Shown here piece after piece: positions 26,033 through 33,451 of a DNA stretch of 64,000 bases. The notes under the pieces were generated by a model. It saw only the letters and a list, made by a program, of their open reading frames with translations. It was not told the DNA's origin and did no database searches. Position 1 is the first letter of the stretch. Every line of letters begins with the position of its first letter. Origin of the DNA: Streptomyces sp. KL109B (GTDB lineage Bacteria > Actinomycetota > Actinomycetes > Streptomycetales > Streptomycetaceae); NCBI RefSeq assembly GCF_030766935.1, contig NZ_JASERL010000004.1, positions 372,001-436,000 on the forward strand, written 5' to 3'. Made by a program: the position numbers and the translations under genes.

Positions 26033-28405
26033 CTACGTGTCCGAGCGCGCGCCGCGCAGCAGGCCGACGGCCGTGTCGACGGCGCCAGCGACATCCCCGT
26101 CTTCCGGGTACAGCAGCGAACGCCCCACCACAAGGCCCCGCACGGTGGGCAGCCGCAGCGCCACCCGCCACCGCTCGTACACGGCCTCCTGGTCGCCGTC
26201 CTTGATGTCACCGCCGAGCAGCACGGTGGGCAGGGAGGAGGCGGCCAGGACCCGGGCCATGTCGTCGGGGTCGTCGGTGACGGGGACCTTCAGCCAGGTG
26301 TACGCGGAGGTGCCGCCGAGTCCGGAGGCGACGGCGATCGACGTGATGACGCTCTCGGGGCTCAAGTCGGGGCGCAGCAGGCCGGTTTCGGGGTCGCGGC
26401 GGGTCAGGAACGGTTCGACGAACACGGGGAGCCGGCGCGCGGCCATGGCATCGACGGCCCGCGCGGCGGCCTCCAACGTCCGCACGGACCCGCCCCCGGG
26501 ATCGTCATAGTCGAGCCGCAGCAACAACTTCCCGGCATCGAATCCGAACCGCTCCAAGTCCTCCGCCCGATACCCGGTGAACCGGTCGTCGAGCTCGAAC
26601 GAAGCCCCCGCGAGCCCACCCCTGTTCATCGACCCGACGACGACCTTCCCCTCCAACGCCCCCAGCAGCAACAGGTCCTCGACGACATCGGCGGACGCCA
26701 GCACCCCGTCCACCCCCGGCCGCCCCAACGCGACACACAACCGCCGCAACAGATCCCCCCGGTCAGCCATCGCCAACCCCCGCTCCCCGACCCCGAGCGC
26801 CCCTCTGGCCGGATGATCCGCCGCCACAATCATCAACCGCCCACCCTTTGCCACCAGCCCCCGCCGCTCCCGCCTCCGAGCCGCCTCCTCCACACCCTCC
26901 GGCCCCTCGGCCCGCACCCTCGCCAACCACCCGAGCCCCGGCTCCACCCCTTGACCCCACTCACTCCCCCGCTGACCCCACTCACTCCCCCGCCCAGCTC
27001 CCACCCTCCCGCCCCCTCCGGGGGCTCCCGCTCGCATCCCCCCACCCGTGACGGCCGACACCTCCCGACTCGCCCCCTCCACCGCCACCCCCGACTCCCC
27101 ACCCAACACAGCCGACACCTCCCGACTCGCCCCCTCCACCGCCACCCCCGACTCCCCACCCGACACAGCCGACACCTCCCGACTCGACCCCTCCACCGCC
27201 ACCCCCGACTCCCCACCCGATGCGGCCGACGCCGCCCGACTCGGGCAATCTGCCGCCAAGGGCGGCAGGGTGGGCAAGGCGGCCCCCGGCGCGGGGCGAG
27301 CGCTACGGTCGGCGCCCACCCCGGCACGGCCAGCAGCCCCCGGCGCAGACCGAACGCCACCGCCGACACCCACCCCGGCACAGCCAGCGCCCCCCGGCGC
27401 AGGCCCACCCGACACCACCCGCCCCTCGGAGAGCACCCTCTCCACCTCCCCCGCCCCCGGCATCGCCGAAGAGCACTCCAACCGCGACGCCACAATCGCC
27501 CCCGCCGCATTCGCGTACCGCATCACCCGCTCCAACCCCCACCCCGCCACCAGCCCCCGACACAACGCCCCACCGAACGCGTCCCCCGCCCCCAACCCGT
27601 TCAGCACCTCCACCGGCACCGGCGGAACCTCCACCCGCTCCCCGTCCGCCGTCATCGCCAGCACACCCTCGGGCCCCCGCTTCACCACCGCGAGCCGCAC
27701 CCCGAGCCGCAACAACTCCCGCGCCGCCGCGACCGGTTCACGCTCCCCGGTGGCGATCTCCACCTCGTCCACATTGCCGACCGCGACCGTCGCATGCCGC
27801 AACGCCTCGACGTACAACGGCCGCGCCGCCCCCGGGTCCCGTACGGCCGGATCCCGCCACAGCATCGGCCGCCAGTCGAGATCGAACACCGTGTCCCCGC
27901 CCGCCCCCATGACCGCCGCCCGATGCGCCAGCGCACCCAACGTCGCCCCACGACTGGGCTCGGCGCTCAACCCCGTACCGGTCACCCAGAAGACCCGCGC
28001 CGCCCCGATCGCGTCCAGGTCCAACTCGTCCGCCGCGATCTCCAGATCGGGCGCCTTCGGCTCGCGGTAGAAGTACAGCGGAAAGTCGTCCGGCGGAAAG
28101 ATCTCGCAGAACGTGACGGGCGTCGCCAGCCCGTCGACCGGCGTCACCCACCGCTCGTCGACCCCGAACTCCCGCAACTGCTCCCGGAGATACTCGCCGA
28201 AGGGGTCCCGCCCGGTCCGACTGATCGTCGCCGTACGCAACCCGAGCCGGGCCGCCGCGGCCGCGACGTTCGACGAGGAGCCGCCGAGGAACTTCCCGAA
28301 CGCATCCACATCGGAGAGCTTCCGTCCCGCCCGCAGCGGATACAGATCCACCCCGATCCGCCCCATGGTGATCAGGTCGAACTGGTCGAACTGACTGCGG
28401 ACCAT
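26033..28405 (-). CDS. iolC: Fusion: 5-dehydro-2-deoxygluconokinase (IolC) + Cgl0159-like aldolase
   Basis: 790 residues in one frame. About 1-325 is a PfkB kinase (GRIGVDLYPL; FLGGSSSNVAAAAARLG; VAVGNVDEVEIATG; catalytic GLGAGDAFGGAL, Asp about 275) that phosphorylates 2-deoxy-5-keto-gluconate. About 326-495 is a low-complexity Gly/Ala/Ser/Glu linker with three 19-residue repeats (GGESGVAVEGASREVSAV type). About 495-790 is a (beta/alpha)8 protein of the Cgl0159 aldolase-like group (LMIVAADHPARGALG; VVVGSMNRGGLAGASFELDDR; LLRLDYDDPG; YTWLKVPV), a candidate for the next step, cleavage to DHAP and malonate semialdehyde. ATG 28405 has GGAGGG 7 bp upstream. It heads the iolC-iolB-iolD-mmsA operon. 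Confidence 0.9.
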   Translation of the reverse strand: MVRSQFDQFDLITMGRIGVDLYPLRAGRKLSDVDAFGKFLGGSSSNVAAAAARLGLRTATISRTGRDPFGEYLREQLREFGVDERWVTPVDGLATPVTFCEIFPPDDFPLYFYREPKAPDLEIAADELDLDAIGAARVFWVTGTGLSAEPSRGATLGALAHRAAVMGAGGDTVFDLDWRPMLWRDPAVRDPGAARPLYVEALRHATVAVGNVDEVEIATGEREPVAAARELLRLGVRLAVVKRGPEGVLAMTADGERVEVPPVPVEVLNGLGAGDAFGGALCRGLVAGWGLERVMRYANAAGAIVASRLECSSAMPGAGEVERVLSEGRVVSGGPAPGGAGCAGVGVGGGVRSAPGAAGRAGVGADRSARPAPGAALPTLPPLAADCPSRAASAASGGESGVAVEGSSREVSAVSGGESGVAVEGASREVSAVLGGESGVAVEGASREVSAVTGGGMRAGAPGGGGRVGAGRGSEWGQRGSEWGQGVEPGLGWLARVRAEGPEGVEEAARRRERRGLVAKGGRLMIVAADHPARGALGVGERGLAMADRGDLLRRLCVALGRPGVDGVLASADVVEDLLLLGALEGKVVVGSMNRGGLAGASFELDDRFTGYRAEDLERFGFDAGKLLLRLDYDDPGGGSVRTLEAAARAVDAMAARRLPVFVEPFLTRRDPETGLLRPDLSPESVITSIAVASGLGGTSAYTWLKVPVTDDPDDMARVLAASSLPTVLLGGDIKDGDQEAVYERWRVALRLPTVRGLVVGRSLLYPEDGDVAGAVDTAVGLLRGARSDT
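27054..27240. repeat. 57-bp tandem repeat coding the IolC linker
   Basis: Units at 27054-27110, 27111-27167 and 27168-27224, plus a partial one from 27225. Each begins GCCGACACCTCCCGACTCG and they differ at only a few bases. The period is 19 codons, so the iolC frame is preserved. A shorter duplicate (about 21 bp, TGACCCCACTCACTCCCCCG) lies nearby at about 26952-26994. Confidence 0.92.
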
Positions 28406-28484
28406 ACGGAATCCCTCCGCCACGACATCTTCACGACACGCTCCGAAGCCTTCGCCCGCCAGATCTAGACCCGTCCGAGCCCCC

Positions 28485-28505
28485 TGTCAACATTTTGTCC
28501 TGACA
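28485..28505. promoter_or_regulatory. Inverted repeat in the divergent iol promoter region
   Basis: TGTCA (28485-28489) and TGACA (28501-28505) flank 11 bases between the iolC and iolE-like genes. The last ten bases, TGTCCTGACA, fit the decamer I recall for corynebacterial IolR. A -35-like TTGACA lies at 28519-28524. Tentative iol regulator site. Confidence 0.45.
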
Positions 28506-28554
28506 TTCGGACCCCGCCTTGACACCCCTCTTTCGGCGCCTTGAGGCTGATTTC

Positions 28555-29457
28555 ATGACGACCTCGCCCGCGCGCATCCGCATCGGCTCGGCCCCCGACT
28601 CCTGGGGCGTCTGGTTCCCCGACGACCCGCGGCAGGTCCCGTACGAGCGCTTCCTCGACGAGGTCGCGGAGGCCGGCTACGAGTGGATCGAGCTGGGCCC
28701 GTACGGCTATCTGCCGAAGGACCCGCGGGTGCTCGCCGAGGAGACGGGCAGGCGTGGCCTGAAGGTGTCGGCGGGCACGGTCTTCACGGGCCTGCACCAC
28801 GGCCCGGCCGTCTGGGAGAAGACCTGGGACCACGTGTCCTCGATCGCCGAACTCACCCGGGCCATGGGCGCCCGGCACCTCGTCGTCATCCCGTCCTTCT
28901 GGCGCGACGACAAGACCGGCGAGGTCCTTGAGGACTCCCGCCTCAGCGCCGAGCAGTGGCGCCACCTCGCCACCCAGACCGAACGCCTCGGCCGCGAGGT
29001 GCAAGGCCGCTACGGCCTGAAGCTGGTCTTCCACCCACACGCCGACACCCACGTCGACACGGAGGAGAACGTCACCCGCCTCCTCGACGCCACCGACCCG
29101 GACCTCGTGTCGCTGTGCCTGGACACCGGCCACTACGCGTACTGCGGCGGCGACAGCGTCAAGCTCATCGAGACGTACGGGGAGCGGATCGGCTATCTGC
29201 ACCTGAAGCAGGTGGACCCGGCGGTGCTCGCCACGGTCCACGAACAGGGCACGCCCTTCGGACCCGCCGTCGCGGACGGCGTGATGTGCGAACCGCCGCG
29301 CGGCGTACCGGACTTGCCGCCGGTCCTCGCGGCGGCCGAGAAGCTCGGCGTCGACCTGTTCGCGATCGTCGAACAGGACATGTATCCGTGCGAGCCGGAC
29401 CGTCCGCTCCCGATCGCCCAGCGCACCCGCCGCTACCTGCGCTCCTGCGGAGCCTGA
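28555..29457 (+). CDS. TIM-barrel protein, inosose dehydratase/isomerase-like (IolE/IolH family)
   Basis: 300-residue xylose-isomerase-like TIM barrel. Opening IRIGSAPDSWGVWFPDDP is the style of IolE/IolH-type proteins. Metal ligands are suggested by EWIELGPYG (Glu), LVFHPHADTHVDTEEN (His/Asp), LCLDTGHYAYCGGD (Asp/His) and FAIVEQDMYP (Glu). It is divergent from the iolC operon with a 149-bp shared region, so it likely acts on 2-keto-myo-inositol or a derivative, perhaps as the dehydratase step otherwise missing from this cluster. ATG 28555 follows TTGAGG. No inositol dehydrogenase gene is adjacent. Confidence 0.82.
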   Translation: MTTSPARIRIGSAPDSWGVWFPDDPRQVPYERFLDEVAEAGYEWIELGPYGYLPKDPRVLAEETGRRGLKVSAGTVFTGLHHGPAVWEKTWDHVSSIAELTRAMGARHLVVIPSFWRDDKTGEVLEDSRLSAEQWRHLATQTERLGREVQGRYGLKLVFHPHADTHVDTEENVTRLLDATDPDLVSLCLDTGHYAYCGGDSVKLIETYGERIGYLHLKQVDPAVLATVHEQGTPFGPAVADGVMCEPPRGVPDLPPVLAAAEKLGVDLFAIVEQDMYPCEPDRPLPIAQRTRRYLRSCGA

Positions 29458-29691
29458 GGCCCCTGTCCCGTCATGCGCCGGAGCATGCGCCCGTAACGCG
29501 CCCCCTTTGCATCACTCACGTCACAAACGCCCCCATCGCGTCACACATGTCAGCCCTACGCGGGTTCTGCGTCACAGCCGTCCCACAGGCCCTCCCTTCT
29601 CCCCGGTTCACCTCGTTCTCCGGGCACAGGCTGAGTTGATCACGGCGGCCACCCCCGAGCCGCCGCGAGGCCCGCCAGGGAGGAGCCACCG

Positions 29692-29889
29692 ATGAACGAC
29701 CGCAGGCTCTGGTCGTACAAGGACATCGCCGCGCACATCCGAGTGCAGCCCGACACCGTCCGCTCGTACCGCAAGCACGGTCTGCTGCCCCCGCCCGACC
29801 ACGTCGAGTCGGGCAAGCCGTACTGGTACGCCGACACGGTCCGCGCCTGGGTGGCCTCCCGCCCCGGCAACCGGGGCCGCAAGGACTGA
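29692..29889 (+). CDS. Small helix-turn-helix protein
   Basis: 65 residues: WSYKDIAAHIRVQPDTVRSYRKHGLLPPPDHV is an excisionase/MerR-like winged HTH, and SGKPYWYADTVRAWVASRPG follows as the wing and helix. A strong RBS (GGGAGGAG) precedes ATG 29692. Such short single-domain proteins act as local DNA-binding regulators; no target is evident. It is transcribed alone, with a hairpin just after it (29896-29940). Confidence 0.82.
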   Translation: MNDRRLWSYKDIAAHIRVQPDTVRSYRKHGLLPPPDHVESGKPYWYADTVRAWVASRPGNRGRKD

Positions 29890-29895
29890 GCCCGT

Positions 29896-29940
29896 GGGCG
29901 CCGGACCGAGCCCCGCCGACCATGGCTCGGCCCGGTGCCC
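29896..29940 (+). terminator. Terminator hairpin after small HTH gene
   Basis: GGGCGCCGGACCGAGCC (29896-29912) pairs with GGCTCGGCCCGGTGCCC (29924-29940); 15 of 17 positions match. It begins 7 bp after the stop codon. Confidence 0.6.
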
Positions 29941-30053
29941 GAACTGCGCCACAACGGACCCACCCATAAACTGCGGACAATTCACCCAAAGTGACAGCCG
30001 ATCACCACCCCCGATCGCCATCCCCGATCACCGGTAATCCGGAGGGAACCGCA

Positions 30054-31001
30054 GTGACGCAGCCCCAGCAGCCCTTCGGGGCACCCCAGGCCCGTATCCC
30101 CCAGCAGCCACCCCCGCCGGGACCACAGATCCGCCCCGGCCTCTGGAAGCGCTGCCTCTGGGGCGGCCTGGCCCTGTGGGCACTGACGGCGATCGTCACG
30201 TACGCGACACAGAACACCACCCTGCTTCCCACGCTCATCCTGCTGGGCAGCTTCCTGACCCCGGCGGTCTTCGTGCTCTGGGCGTACGAGCGGCACGGCC
30301 GCGACCTGGGCGTGAGCCTGATCCTCGGCTGCTTCCTGGTCGGCGGCATCCTCGGCGTCCTCGGGGCGTCGGTCATGGAGTACTACCTGCTGCACCCCTC
30401 GGTGTGGATGTTCGTCGGGGTGGGCCTGATCGAGGAGGCGGTCAAGCTCCTCGCCCTGGTCTACGTACTCCACCGCCACCCGCGCATCAGCGGACTGCGC
30501 GCGGGCCTGATCCTCGGCGCCACGGTCGGCTTCGGCTTCGCCGCGTTCGAGAGCGCGGGCTACGCCTTCAACGCGGCGATCACCATGAAGGGCATCGACC
30601 TGCGCGCCCTCCTCGAAACAGAGGTGCTGCGCGGCCTCCTCGCCCCCTTCGGCCACGGCCTGTGGACGGCGATCTCGGGAGCGGTGCTGCTCTCCTTCCG
30701 CAGGCCCGACGGCCGTTACCGCTTCGCCGCGCCGGTGATCGGCACGTACCTGGGCGTCTCGCTCCTGCACGCCCTCTGGGACTCCATGCACGGCATCGCG
30801 ATCTGGATCGTGGCCCGCCTCACCACCACCGACCTGGACCGCGCCCTCTTCGCGCAGGGCTACATCCCGAAGCCCACCGACGCGCAGCAGCACCTCTTCA
30901 CCCTCTTCTCGGTCGGCGGCCTGGCCGTCATCACGCTGCTCGCGCTCACCTGGGTCCGGACACTCGCCCGCCGCGACCCTTCTTGGAAAAATACCCCCTA
31001 G
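30054..31001 (+). CDS. PrsW-family intramembrane metalloprotease
   Basis: 315 residues. A Pro/Gln-rich cytoplasmic N-terminus (about 30 residues) is followed by about eight membrane helices. PrsW-family zinc motifs are all present: GLIEEAVKLL (EExxK, about 127-131), GFAAFESAGYAF (Glu about 166), FGHGLWTAISGA (His about 201) and SLLHALWDSMHG (HALWD about 239-243). Relatives cleave membrane-anchored proteins such as anti-sigma factors. GTG 30054 follows GGAGGGA by 7 bp. Its stop codon (30999-31001) lies inside the CsoR-type operator of the next gene. Confidence 0.88.
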   Translation: MTQPQQPFGAPQARIPQQPPPPGPQIRPGLWKRCLWGGLALWALTAIVTYATQNTTLLPTLILLGSFLTPAVFVLWAYERHGRDLGVSLILGCFLVGGILGVLGASVMEYYLLHPSVWMFVGVGLIEEAVKLLALVYVLHRHPRISGLRAGLILGATVGFGFAAFESAGYAFNAAITMKGIDLRALLETEVLRGLLAPFGHGLWTAISGAVLLSFRRPDGRYRFAAPVIGTYLGVSLLHALWDSMHGIAIWIVARLTTTDLDRALFAQGYIPKPTDAQQHLFTLFSVGGLAVITLLALTWVRTLARRDPSWKNTP

Positions 31002-31007
31002 GGGTAT
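30991..31007. promoter_or_regulatory. CsoR-type copper operator
   Basis: ATACCCC-CTA-GGGGTAT is a perfect 17-bp interrupted palindrome matching the copper-sensing CsoR operators I know from actinobacteria. It sits 47-63 bp before the copper-chaperone start and overlaps the prsW-like gene's stop codon. Confidence 0.85.
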
Positions 31008-31053
31008 AGAGTCGGGGCATCAAGACAGCCCCTTCCGCACCAAGGAGTACGCC

Positions 31054-31371
31054 ATGAGCAGCGCCAACACCGAGCTCCCCCAGGTCGCCGACGAGTCGGC
31101 CGGCTCCTGCTGCGGCGGCGCCTGCCAGAGCGACAGCGCCGCGCCGGCCGCCGAGGGCGCCGTCACCACCGTCTACGAGGTGAAGGGCATGACCTGTGGC
31201 CACTGCGAGGGCGCGGTGCGCGAGGAGATCTCGGAGCTCGCCGGCGTCAGCTCCGTCCAGGCGGTCGCCGCCACCGGCCAGGTCACGGTCGTCTCCGCCG
31301 CCCCGCTCGACGAGGAAGCGGTGCGCGCCGCGGTCGACGAGGCGGGGTACGAGCTCGTGGGCCAGTCCTGA
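31054..31371 (+). CDS. copZ: Copper chaperone (heavy-metal-associated domain)
   Basis: 105 residues. A Cys-rich N-terminal extension (AGSCCGGACQSD) is followed by an HMA domain with the Cu(I) motif GMTCGHCEGAV (about residues 47-57) and the fold pattern VSSVQAVAATGQVTVVS ... AVDEAGYEL. It delivers Cu(I) to partners such as a P-type ATPase. No copA ATPase gene is adjacent, so it is a single-gene unit between the CsoR operator and a perfect terminator. The extra N-terminal cysteines may add a second metal site (inference). Confidence 0.9.
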   Translation: MSSANTELPQVADESAGSCCGGACQSDSAAPAAEGAVTTVYEVKGMTCGHCEGAVREEISELAGVSSVQAVAATGQVTVVSAAPLDEEAVRAAVDEAGYELVGQS

Positions 31372-31380
31372 GTCACCCAG

Positions 31381-31422
31381 CAGAAGGCGGGGCCGGACCT
31401 GAGGGTCCGGCCCCGCCTTCTG
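31381..31422 (+). terminator. Perfect 19-bp terminator hairpin after copZ
   Basis: CAGAAGGCGGGGCCGGACC (31381-31399), loop TGAG, and its exact complement (31404-31422). It starts ten bases past the copZ stop. Confidence 0.85.
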
Positions 31423-31804
31423 TGCCCTCGCCGGGCAAATTCGCCTAGAGAACTCTGGACCTACACATAATCCCCACGGCACAATTGCAGCACTCCCCCA
31501 CAGAGGCCGATATCCACATATCAGGCCTCTTGCGTACGCACAGGACATATGCAAGAGACGCAGATCACACGGGGGTGGACGTAACCCTTTGGGGCTCTCG
31601 TCAGTCTAAGGAGGCGATGCAGGAACGTCTTGGGGGACGTTTCCGCATCGGAGGGGACCGTCTTGGGGGACGGTTCCAGCAGCGTTGGCCGGGGCACGTG
31701 CGCCGGGAAGCTTGAGCGGCCCGCCCGGCGGTACGTGTTCCGGCGGCCTACGCATCACAGACCCCCAGGCCGGATCCCGTGGGGGGAATCCGACCCGGGA
31801 AAAG
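31423..31804. other. Structured non-coding stretch between two terminators; candidate small RNA/short peptide
   Basis: No recognisable gene occupies this 382-bp stretch. It contains a hairpin (31502-31530: AGAGGCCGATAT with ATATC-A-GGCCTCT), the palindrome TGCGTACGCA (31531-31540), a -10-like CATAAT (31466-31471) and AAGGAGG before ATG 31617. That ATG opens a 32-codon frame (31617-31715) read as MQERLGGRFRIGGDRLGG and so on. The frame contains two tandem hairpins, each with the loop TTGGGG flanked by GACG arms. A structured transcript is plausible; whether the peptide is made is open. Confidence 0.4.
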
Positions 31805-31855
31805 GAAAGCGCCCCGACTGTCGGCCCGTGGGGGGACCGACAGCGGGGCGCTTTC
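31805..31855. terminator. Bidirectional terminator hairpin
   Basis: GAAAGCGCCCCG-A-CTGTCGG (31805-31824) pairs with CCGACAG-CGGGGCGCTTTC (31837-31855): a 19-bp stem with one bulge. It lies 100 bp past the citrate synthase stop on the minus strand and at the end of the structured stretch on the plus strand. Confidence 0.75.
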
Positions 31856-31907
31856 TGCTGCGCAGCTTGATCCGGCGCTTGTTGCGGTGGAGCGGGGTTA
31901 CGGCTTC

Positions 31908-31951
31908 GGGGCTCCGCCCCGGACCCCGCTCCTCAATCGCCGGAGGGGCTC
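31908..31951. repeat. Dispersed GC-rich repeat, copy c
   Basis: GGGGCTCCGCCCCGGACCCC then GCTCCTCAATCGCCGGAGGG. It ends 6 bp from the citrate synthase stop codon, at that gene's 3' side. Confidence 0.85.
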
Positions 31952-31956
31952 GAAAG

Positions 31957-33255
31957 TCAGCGCTCCTCGACCGGGATGAAGTCGCGCTCGACGACACCCG
32001 TGTAGATCTGGCGCGGGCGACCGATACGCGAACCCGGCTCCTTGATCATCTCGTGCCACTGGGCGATCCAGCCCGGCAGCCGCCCAAGCGCGAAGAGCAC
32101 CGTGAACATCTCGGTCGGGAAGCCCATCGCCCGGTAGATCAGGCCGGTGTAGAAGTCGACGTTCGGGTAGAGCTTGCGCTCGACGAAGTAGTCGTCGGAC
32201 AGCGCGTGCTCCTCCAGCTTCAGCGCGATGTCGAGCAGCTCGTCGGACTTGCCGAGCGCCGAGAGGACATCGTGCGCCGCCGCCTTGATGATCTTCGCCC
32301 GCGGGTCGAAGTTCTTGTAGACGCGGTGCCCGAAGCCCATGAGCTTCACGCCGTCTTCCTTGTTCTTCACCTTGCGGATGAAGGCGTCGACGTCGCCGCC
32401 GTCGCGCTGGATGCCCTCGAGCATCTCAAGCACCGACTGGTTGGCGCCACCGTGCAGCGGACCCCACAGCGCGGAGATACCGGCGGAGATCGACGCGAAC
32501 ATGTTGGCCTGCGAGGAGCCGACCAGGCGCACGGTGGACGTCGAGCAGTTCTGCTCGTGGTCCGCGTGCAGGATGAGCAGCTTGTCCAGCGCGTTCACGA
32601 CGACCGGGTCGAGGTCGTACTCCTGCGCCGGCACGGAGAACGTCATGCGCAGGAAGTTCTCGACGTAGCCGAGGTCGTTGCGCGGGTAGACGAAGGGGTG
32701 GCCGATCGACTTCTTGTAGGCGTACGCCGCGATCGTCGGCAGCTTGGCGAGCAGCCGGATCGTGGACAGGTGCCGCTGCTGCTCGTCGAACGGGTTGTGG
32801 CTGTCCTGGTAGAAGGTGGACAGCGCGGAGACCACGGAGGACAGCATGGCCATCGGGTGGGCGTCCCGCGGGAAGCCGTCGAAGAACCGCTTCACGTCCT
32901 CGTGCAGGAGCGTGTGCCCGGTGATCTCGTTCTTGAAGGTGGAGAGCTCGTCGACCGTCGGGAGCTCGCCATTGATCAGCAGGTAGGCGACCTCGGCGAA
33001 GGTGGAGCGCTCGGCCAGCTGCTCGATCGGGTAACCGCGGTAGCGCAGGATGCCCTGCTCACCGTCGAGATAGGTGATCCCCGATTTATACGCGGCGGTG
33101 TTGCCGTATCCGCTGTCGAGGGTCACCAGGCCCGTCTGGGCCCGCAGCTTCCCGATGTCGAAGCCCTTGTCGCCCACAGTGCTGTCGATCACCGGGTAGG
33201 TGTACTCGTCGTCGCCGTACTGGAGTACTACAGCCTTCTCGTTCTGCTCGCTCAC
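31957..33255 (-). CDS. gltA: Citrate synthase
   Basis: 432-residue type II (hexameric-type) citrate synthase condensing oxaloacetate and acetyl-CoA at the entry to the TCA cycle. Landmarks: YPVIDSTVGDKGFDIGKLR, FDGFPRDAHPMAML, LILHADHEQNCSTSTVRLVGS (His/Asp region), GPLHGGANQSVLEML, MGFGHRVYKNFDPRAKI (catalytic His) and IGRPRQIYTG at the end. I chose GTG 33255 (SEQNEKAVVLQYG) because GAGGG lies 5 bp upstream; a second GTG at 33267 is inside that RBS region. It is monocistronic, with hairpins downstream and a candidate leader ORF upstream. Confidence 0.96.
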   Translation of the reverse strand: MSEQNEKAVVLQYGDDEYTYPVIDSTVGDKGFDIGKLRAQTGLVTLDSGYGNTAAYKSGITYLDGEQGILRYRGYPIEQLAERSTFAEVAYLLINGELPTVDELSTFKNEITGHTLLHEDVKRFFDGFPRDAHPMAMLSSVVSALSTFYQDSHNPFDEQQRHLSTIRLLAKLPTIAAYAYKKSIGHPFVYPRNDLGYVENFLRMTFSVPAQEYDLDPVVVNALDKLLILHADHEQNCSTSTVRLVGSSQANMFASISAGISALWGPLHGGANQSVLEMLEGIQRDGGDVDAFIRKVKNKEDGVKLMGFGHRVYKNFDPRAKIIKAAAHDVLSALGKSDELLDIALKLEEHALSDDYFVERKLYPNVDFYTGLIYRAMGFPTEMFTVLFALGRLPGWIAQWHEMIKEPGSRIGRPRQIYTGVVERDFIPVEER

Positions 33256-33305
33256 GTCATCCCTCACCGACGTAGTGCCTCTTCTTCGAGGTGCCCTGAC
33301 TGTCT

Positions 33306-33392
33306 CTACCTTCCCCCACTTGGCCCAGCAGAGTGCACTCGGGGTCGACCATTGGGCTCATTGGCGGCACTCAGTGCCGCCAACTTGCTCAT
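33306..33392 (-). CDS. Candidate 28-codon leader peptide upstream of citrate synthase
   Basis: ATG 33392, preceded by an AAGGGGGCAGG stretch, opens a short frame read as MSKLAALSAANEPNGRPR and so on to TAG 33306-33308, within the 196-bp region before gltA. Its first codons coincide with a 23-bp inverted repeat (arms TTGGCGGCAC and GTGCCGCCAA, 33361-33383). It may be a translated leader or merely an operator overlapped by chance. Confidence 0.3.
   Translation of the reverse strand: MSKLAALSAANEPNGRPRVHSAGPSGGR
33361..33383. promoter_or_regulatory. 23-bp inverted repeat in gltA promoter region
   Basis: Arms TTGGCGGCAC and GTGCCGCCAA with a TCA centre. It lies between the recD2-like stop and the gltA start. 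It could be an operator for gltA or the terminator of the helicase gene; no T-run follows. Confidence 0.5.
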
Positions 33393-33451
33393 CCTGCCCC
33401 CTTCGCCCTGGTTCCGGAAGTGGTTGTGACCTTCGCGACTCGTCTGATCGA

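Noticed and set aside
27054..27240. CRISPR-like regular repeats
   Set aside because: Units are directly adjacent without spacers and stay in the iolC frame; no cas genes nearby.
31485..31715. 76-codon frame between copZ and gltA
   Set aside because: Its 5' part runs through a hairpin and lacks a ribosome site; only the internal ATG 31617 has one, so just the short 32-codon version was kept as a candidate.
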